From NCBI GenBank assembly GCA_947463095.1, contig CANHRE010000025.1, forward strand, positions 1-35,176: DNA of 35,176 bases, read 5' to 3'. Positions 31,390 to 35,176 of this stretch are shown here, piece after piece. Source of the DNA: Flavobacteriales bacterium. Lineage in GTDB: Bacteria; Bacteroidota; Bacteroidia; NS11-12g; UBA955. The position numbers and the translations under genes were made by a program. Each line of letters starts with the position of its first letter. Position 1 is the first letter of the stretch. Below the pieces are notes generated by a model. That model had not been told where the DNA came from and made no database searches. It saw only the letters and a list, made by a program, of their open reading frames with translations.

Positions 31390-32904
31390 TTAGCGCTTGC
31401 GCTTGGTCTTTTTGTCTATACCACTGGAGGGCAGACCGTTGTATTTCTTCTTGCTGTTGCCCACAGGAGCACCTACGCGCATCATGGCACAGCGGAAGCC
31501 CAGTGTTGAAAGGCTCTGTTTTTCATCCAGATAACGACGTGTTCCGGGTGAAGCCCAGTAAAGGCGGTCAAACCACGAAGCACCTTTGAATACACGGGCC
31601 TTATTATCTACCAAGGTAGTAGAACCGTATTCGTAGAAATAATCATCGTTCGCGCTGGCACCGGGCTCATCTTTAAAGCCAATGTTATCAGCAACTTTAT
31701 AGTTCCTGCGGTTGATGTTTTCCTGAAGCTCAACGTTCCTGAAGCGCAGACGGCCAAGGCTATCTTTATCTTCGATTTCGCCATACTGATTCAGTTGTAC
31801 AGTTTTATATACGTTGCCGCGGAAAGGCATGAACTGATCCATATCTTCCAGTGAAAGTGGACGATATACATCCATAACCCATTCAGCCACGTTGCCGGCC
31901 ATGTTATAAAGACCGTAGTCATTGGGCCAGTAAGAATAAACCGGGGTTGGTACAAAGCCTGCGTCGTTGAGTTGTCCGCCTGCGATACCACCAAAGTCAC
32001 CTTTACCCACCATAGCGTTCATGATAATCTTGCCGCGATCGCGTTCCTTGCCATCTTTCACACGCACAGTGTAGTCGTTCCAAGGATAGATTTTTTTCAC
32101 ATCCACGTTGTTGGCCACGGTGTTGCCGATATTGGCCTGGGCAGCATATTCCCATTCAGCCTCGGTAGGAAGCCTGTAGTCGGGAAGCAGGATACCATCT
32201 TCAGAGCTCACACGCTCACGAACACCCTTTTTCTTGGTGTAGTCACGGGGAAGGTGCTTACCTTTTTTGGCAAAGCTAAATTGACCGGACAAATATGAGC
32301 GGGTGTTGAAGTTATTGTCGTTGTTTCCGTCTGACATCACGTCAAACTTCACAATGCCTTCGCGGTCCAGAATCATTTCGTTCACCCGATCTGTGCGCCA
32401 TGCAGCAAAATCGCTGGCTTGTACCCAGTTTACGCCTACCACAGGGTAGTCTTTGTAAGCGGGGTGACGGAAATAATACTCCACGAAAGGTTCGTTGTAC
32501 GCAAGTTTACTCCTCCAGCAGAGGGTATCGGGAAGCGCGTTGCGGTAAACCTCAGGATATTCGCTGAATACACGCATCACCCAATAAAGGTATTCGCGGT
32601 AGTGTACGTTGCTTACCTCCGTTTCGTCCATATAAAAGGAGTTAATGGTAACCTTCCTTTCAACGGAGTTGTTGTCGGCGGTCATGTCTTGTTCGGTAGT
32701 ACCCATGGTGAAAGAACCACCTTCAATGAGTACCAATCCTGGACCGGTTTCTTGGCCTTTGTATTTAGGGTTGAAGAAACCACCCCATTTCGGGTCGTTG
32801 TAACCCTGTCCGGTAACAGCGCTTTTTTGCTTTTTCTGGCAGGCCGTAAAAAGCAGTCCGGATGCGGCAAAAAGTGTGAGCAGAGATCGAAGTGTCATAT
32901 TCAT
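31390..32904 (-). CDS. gldJ: Gliding motility / type IX secretion lipoprotein GldJ
   Basis: 504 residues. Lipobox LFTAC (Cys22), then a formylglycine-generating-enzyme-like (FGE-sulfatase) fold from about residue 55: GPGLVLIEGGSFTMG, FYMDETEVSNVHYREYLYWV, HPAYKDYPVVGVNWVQASDFAAWRTDRVNE, YRLPTEAEWEYAA, NDYGLYNMAGNVAEWVMDVYRPL, GASWFDRLYWASPGTRRYL and GFRCAMMRVG. These match GldJ rather than the related GldK. GldJ is an outer-membrane lipoprotein that stabilises GldK and is needed for motility and secretion. The conserved neighbour in Flavobacterium is porU, also seen here. Start ATG 32904; ATG 32898 is possible. Confidence 0.93.
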   Translation of the reverse strand: MNMTLRSLLTLFAASGLLFTACQKKQKSAVTGQGYNDPKWGGFFNPKYKGQETGPGLVLIEGGSFTMGTTEQDMTADNNSVERKVTINSFYMDETEVSNVHYREYLYWVMRVFSEYPEVYRNALPDTLCWRSKLAYNEPFVEYYFRHPAYKDYPVVGVNWVQASDFAAWRTDRVNEMILDREGIVKFDVMSDGNNDNNFNTRSYLSGQFSFAKKGKHLPRDYTKKKGVRERVSSEDGILLPDYRLPTEAEWEYAAQANIGNTVANNVDVKKIYPWNDYTVRVKDGKERDRGKIIMNAMVGKGDFGGIAGGQLNDAGFVPTPVYSYWPNDYGLYNMAGNVAEWVMDVYRPLSLEDMDQFMPFRGNVYKTVQLNQYGEIEDKDSLGRLRFRNVELQENINRRNYKVADNIGFKDEPGASANDDYFYEYGSTTLVDNKARVFKGASWFDRLYWASPGTRRYLDEKQSLSTLGFRCAMMRVGAPVGNSKKKYNGLPSSGIDKKTKRKR

Positions 32905-32961
32905 GCTGCTTTGCAGTCTTGTTTGTTCAGTTGGAAACGTTCAGTTTGATTGAAAATTGTG

Positions 32962-32969
32962 CAATTATA
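32962..32969 (-). promoter_or_regulatory. Possible -7 box TATAATTG for gldJ
   Basis: One mismatch from TAnnTTTG, in the 85-base gap between the PorP/SprF-like gene and gldJ; would give a leader of about 54 nt. gldJ may equally be read from the upstream promoter. Confidence 0.3.
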
Positions 32970-32989
32970 ACGATTTTACCTTGTTGGCA

Positions 32990-33994
32990 TCAGAATTCCG
33001 GACAACGCAAAGGTCGGAAGGGTCTGCGGCCCGGAGGTACACACCATTCAATAATGGCGCTCACTTCATGTGAGTAGGGGATGGCACTGTTGCCGTCGCT
33101 CACGGTGATGTCAAAGGAATAGCCGAATTTGAAGCGGTCCTTGCGGAAGCCAATCAGAGCCATAATGGCATCAGATGTGCCGTAGTTGCCGAAAGTTTGG
33201 CGGAACCACAATCCACTTACCAAAGGACCTCTGGTCATGTAGAACCCTAGGTTCATCTGAGAGAAATTCTGCTGCATCATGAACAACACGTTGGGAGAGA
33301 AGAAGCCGTTGGGCTCTCTTCTGCTTGGGCCAAGTGGAATCATTGCACCTGAGTGGAAGGTATAACGGCGGGGCAACTTGCCATCAGGGTTTTTGAAGAA
33401 CGACTGGTTTGGCTCTACGATGTTATGAGCAGCAACACCCAGATAGAATTTGGAAGTATACATCATCCAGCCGGCGGCAAAATTGGGAAAGCCAACGGAG
33501 GTTGTGGGGAACTGCTCATTCGTGTTGCGAACGAAACCCTGAGTGGGGTCAATTTGATCCGAAAAACGGAGCTTGGTAACGTCTATGCGCTTGTCGGTGA
33601 AGGTTGCCTGCAAGCCGAATCGCATGTACAGCTTCTTATTCACGGCCAGCATGTAGGAATAAATCCCGCTGAAGCTGGTGGTGGTAAGCAAACCGGTACC
33701 GGCTACATCCCTGAAAGCCATAATGCCTAATCCTCCACCCAGGTCGGGGATGTGTTGATCCCAAGATGCGGAAAAGGAGCGGAATGTTCCGGGAAGTGAG
33801 GGCCACTGATTCCTGTAGTTCAGTGCAACCCTTCCGGCAGCACCGGCCTGACAAAATGCCGAACCGGCCATGGCAGGGTTGGTGTACATAGGTGCGGCAT
33901 AAAACTGGGAAAGTTCAGGATCCTGAGCCTTGAGCGAGCCGGCAACCAACATGCCGACCATGAAGAAAGCGCTTCTGGTATAGGTTCTCATCAT
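32990..33994 (-). CDS. PorP/SprF-family outer-membrane protein
   Basis: 334 residues from ATG 33994 (33991 is equally possible; an 18-codon open extension contains the promoter). Signal peptide MMRTYTRSAFFMVGMLVAGSLKAQ, then DPELSQFYAAPMYTNPAMAGS, the family signature, and a beta barrel body (YRNQWPSLPGTFRSFSASWDQ, GGGLGIMAFRDVAGTG, AAHNIVEPNQSFF, FKFGYSFDITVS). PorP/SprF proteins act with type IX secretion, often assisting particular cargo such as the SprB adhesin. Placed between gldJ and the divergent porU, it probably belongs to the same secretion function. Confidence 0.92.
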   Translation of the reverse strand: MMRTYTRSAFFMVGMLVAGSLKAQDPELSQFYAAPMYTNPAMAGSAFCQAGAAGRVALNYRNQWPSLPGTFRSFSASWDQHIPDLGGGLGIMAFRDVAGTGLLTTTSFSGIYSYMLAVNKKLYMRFGLQATFTDKRIDVTKLRFSDQIDPTQGFVRNTNEQFPTTSVGFPNFAAGWMMYTSKFYLGVAAHNIVEPNQSFFKNPDGKLPRRYTFHSGAMIPLGPSRREPNGFFSPNVLFMMQQNFSQMNLGFYMTRGPLVSGLWFRQTFGNYGTSDAIMALIGFRKDRFKFGYSFDITVSDGNSAIPYSHEVSAIIEWCVPPGRRPFRPLRCPEF

Positions 33995-34016
33995 AGATGA
34001 TATTTCTGCTAATGGA

Positions 34017-34024
34017 CAAAAGTA
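34017..34024 (-). promoter_or_regulatory. -7 box TACTTTTG for the PorP/SprF-gldJ unit
   Basis: Exact TAnnTTTG on the minus strand, 22 bases before ATG 33994, predicting a leader of about 19 nt. Confidence 0.55.
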
Positions 34025-34116
34025 CAACAAAATGTGTTTTTTGTGCATGTTGTTTTCTTTTGGCTTTAAAATCTTTTATCCGACAACATTCTTTATCGGA
34101 ATGCGTTCATTTAACG

Positions 34117-34124
34117 GATATTTG
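34117..34124 (+). promoter_or_regulatory. Near-consensus -7 box GATATTTG for porU
   Basis: One mismatch from TAnnTTTG (first base), predicting transcription from about 34128 and a 30-nt leader to ATG 34158. Confidence 0.35.
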
Positions 34125-34157
34125 GAGGTTAAATTGTTTAAAAGCTATAACAAGTAC

Positions 34158-35176
34158 ATGGTGCGTCGGATCTGCTTCTACCTGTTTTTATTCTTTTACC
34201 TGCCCAACGCGGGGGCTCAAAGTGTGCTTTCCCAGGGCAATTGGTTTCAGTTGCGCATCAGCACCTCAGGGGTTTATCGCCTCACGGCAGCCGACCTGCG
34301 GAGCATGGGCATCAATACATCCGGGTTGGATCCCAAAACCATCAGAATCTATGGACATCAGGAAGGGATGCTGGATGAACTCCCCGCCGCATCGGTGCGC
34401 TTAGATCCGCCAGAGTTGCCGCTGATGGTAGTTGGTGAGTCCGATGGTGTTCTGGATGAGTCTGATCAGATTTACTTTTATGCAAACGGGCCCCATGTGT
34501 GGCGATATCAGTCAGCACTTGGCCGCTATGAGCATGTACAACATTTATATGATGAAGCTTCCCATGTGTTTCTGACATTTGGCGGGAAACAGGGGCTGCG
34601 TATGTCTTCACTGGATGCCGGTGTTGCCGTTCAGTCTGATTCGGTAAGCAGCATTGCGGCCGCCATGCTGTTTCATGAAAGCGATCAATACAACCTGAGT
34701 ATATCGGGTAAGGAATGGCTTGGCGAACGCTTCGGCGGACAAACTGATGCCTATACCTTTAATCACGATTTGAAGGAAATTCAATCCGGCTCTTCGCTCC
34801 TGATGAAACTCAGGCTTGCCGGCCGTAATCCAGGAGGCTCGGGGTATTTCACCCTGAACGCAGGCGGCAGGCAGCAGTTCATTCCTATTTCGGCTCTGAA
34901 TATCAACGATATCAGCTATATTGATGAAGAATGGGAAGGCCGCTTCACTGCCGCGCGAAACTGGCAGTTTACACTGAGTTACGCCCGACCTAATTTCAAT
35001 GCCTATGGATATTTAGGCTGGTACGAAATTCACTACAGCCGCAATCTGGTTTTTTCAGGCAGTCAGTTTGATGTGGCTCTGCTGAATAGAATTCCCGGTC
35101 AAAAAAAGGAATGGCGCTTCCAGGGCAGTGGTTTTCAGGTTTGGGATGTAAGCAATGCCTATGCACCTGCTGCGCA
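34158..35176 (+). CDS. porU: Type IX secretion sortase PorU, N-terminal part (runs off right edge)
   Basis: 339 codons visible of an expected 1100-1300. Start ATG 34158 gives a signal peptide (RRICFYLFLFFYLPNAGAQ). The mature N-terminus reads SQGNWFQLRISTSGVYRLTAADLRSMGI, IRIYGHQEGMLDELPA, LPLMVVGESDGVLDESDQIYFYANGPHVWRY and the beta-rich domain with GRNPGGSGYFTLN, the normal PorU order before the gingipain-like C25 peptidase domain, which lies outside the window. PorU removes the type IX sorting signal and links cargo to the surface lipid. The Cys-His active site cannot be checked here. Confidence 0.88.
   Translation, partial: MVRRICFYLFLFFYLPNAGAQSVLSQGNWFQLRISTSGVYRLTAADLRSMGINTSGLDPKTIRIYGHQEGMLDELPAASVRLDPPELPLMVVGESDGVLDESDQIYFYANGPHVWRYQSALGRYEHVQHLYDEASHVFLTFGGKQGLRMSSLDAGVAVQSDSVSSIAAAMLFHESDQYNLSISGKEWLGERFGGQTDAYTFNHDLKEIQSGSSLLMKLRLAGRNPGGSGYFTLNAGGRQQFIPISALNINDISYIDEEWEGRFTAARNWQFTLSYARPNFNAYGYLGWYEIHYSRNLVFSGSQFDVALLNRIPGQKKEWRFQGSGFQVWDVSNAYAPAA

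Overview
The window looks like chromosomal DNA from a gliding-type Bacteroidota bacterium. Evidence for this: the type IX secretion/gliding genes gldJ and porU (partial), a PorP/SprF-like gene, a type IX sorting-signal protein, -7 boxes of the TAnnTTTG kind in front of many genes, few Shine-Dalgarno sites, and several families typical of the phylum (DUF3127, PorV-like barrels, Bacteroidota Zn-PLC-like proteins). No insertion sequence, prophage, CRISPR array or integration site was recognised; most of it reads as ordinary, densely packed core genome.

Layout. 1-2245: the start of a lipoprotein gene leaving the left edge, divergent from a two-domain chromate-type transporter, then a secreted CarboxypepD_reg-like protein. 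2247-8594: a tight minus-strand run of seven genes (M23 peptidase, lipoprotein, MerR regulator, PorV-like barrel, helix-hairpin-helix plus barrel protein, pdxJ, Zn-PLC/S1-P1-like enzyme) with gaps of 8 bases or fewer, or overlaps, divergent from alaS (8627-11260). 11275-15481: a CxxC thioredoxin-fold protein plus SDR pair, then a barrel protein coupled to a secreted cadherin-like/DUF922 putative metalloprotease. 15614-19547: a GNAT-like protein, tRNA-Lys(TTT) with clear promoter and terminator, and a co-translated pair of a type IX-sorted protein and a repeat-containing tail-fibre-like S74 protein. 19571-25284: DUF3127 protein, a DUF218/ElyC-like protein, and an alginate-acetylation-like cassette (MBOAT, DHHW protein, SGNH protein with a C-terminal LysM). 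25330-26789: gatB. 26811-27873: two tandem RNase P RNA genes. 27895-31370: a membrane adenylate cyclase, sahH and a bacilliredoxin-like gene, separated by two good bidirectional terminators. 31390-35176: gldJ and a PorP/SprF-like gene, divergent from the 5' part of porU.

The most unusual item is the tandem duplication of rnpB. Both copies (about 395 and 400 nt, about 91% identical by hand alignment) have a promoter-like -7 box, closed P1 helix and T-run. The upstream copy keeps its helices, often through wobble or compensating changes, but is altered in the nearly invariant ACAGAA block of the catalytic core (ACATCA). It may therefore be a structured but catalytically altered RNase P RNA paralogue. 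Second in interest are the LysM-tagged acyl-transfer cassette, which may act on peptidoglycan, and the secreted outer-membrane barrel carrying helix-hairpin-helix motifs next to a PorV-like barrel. Transcription start positions quoted here are inferred from the -7 boxes; the two rnpB genes, whose 5' ends can be placed from P1, suggest a start about 4 nt past the last base of the box.
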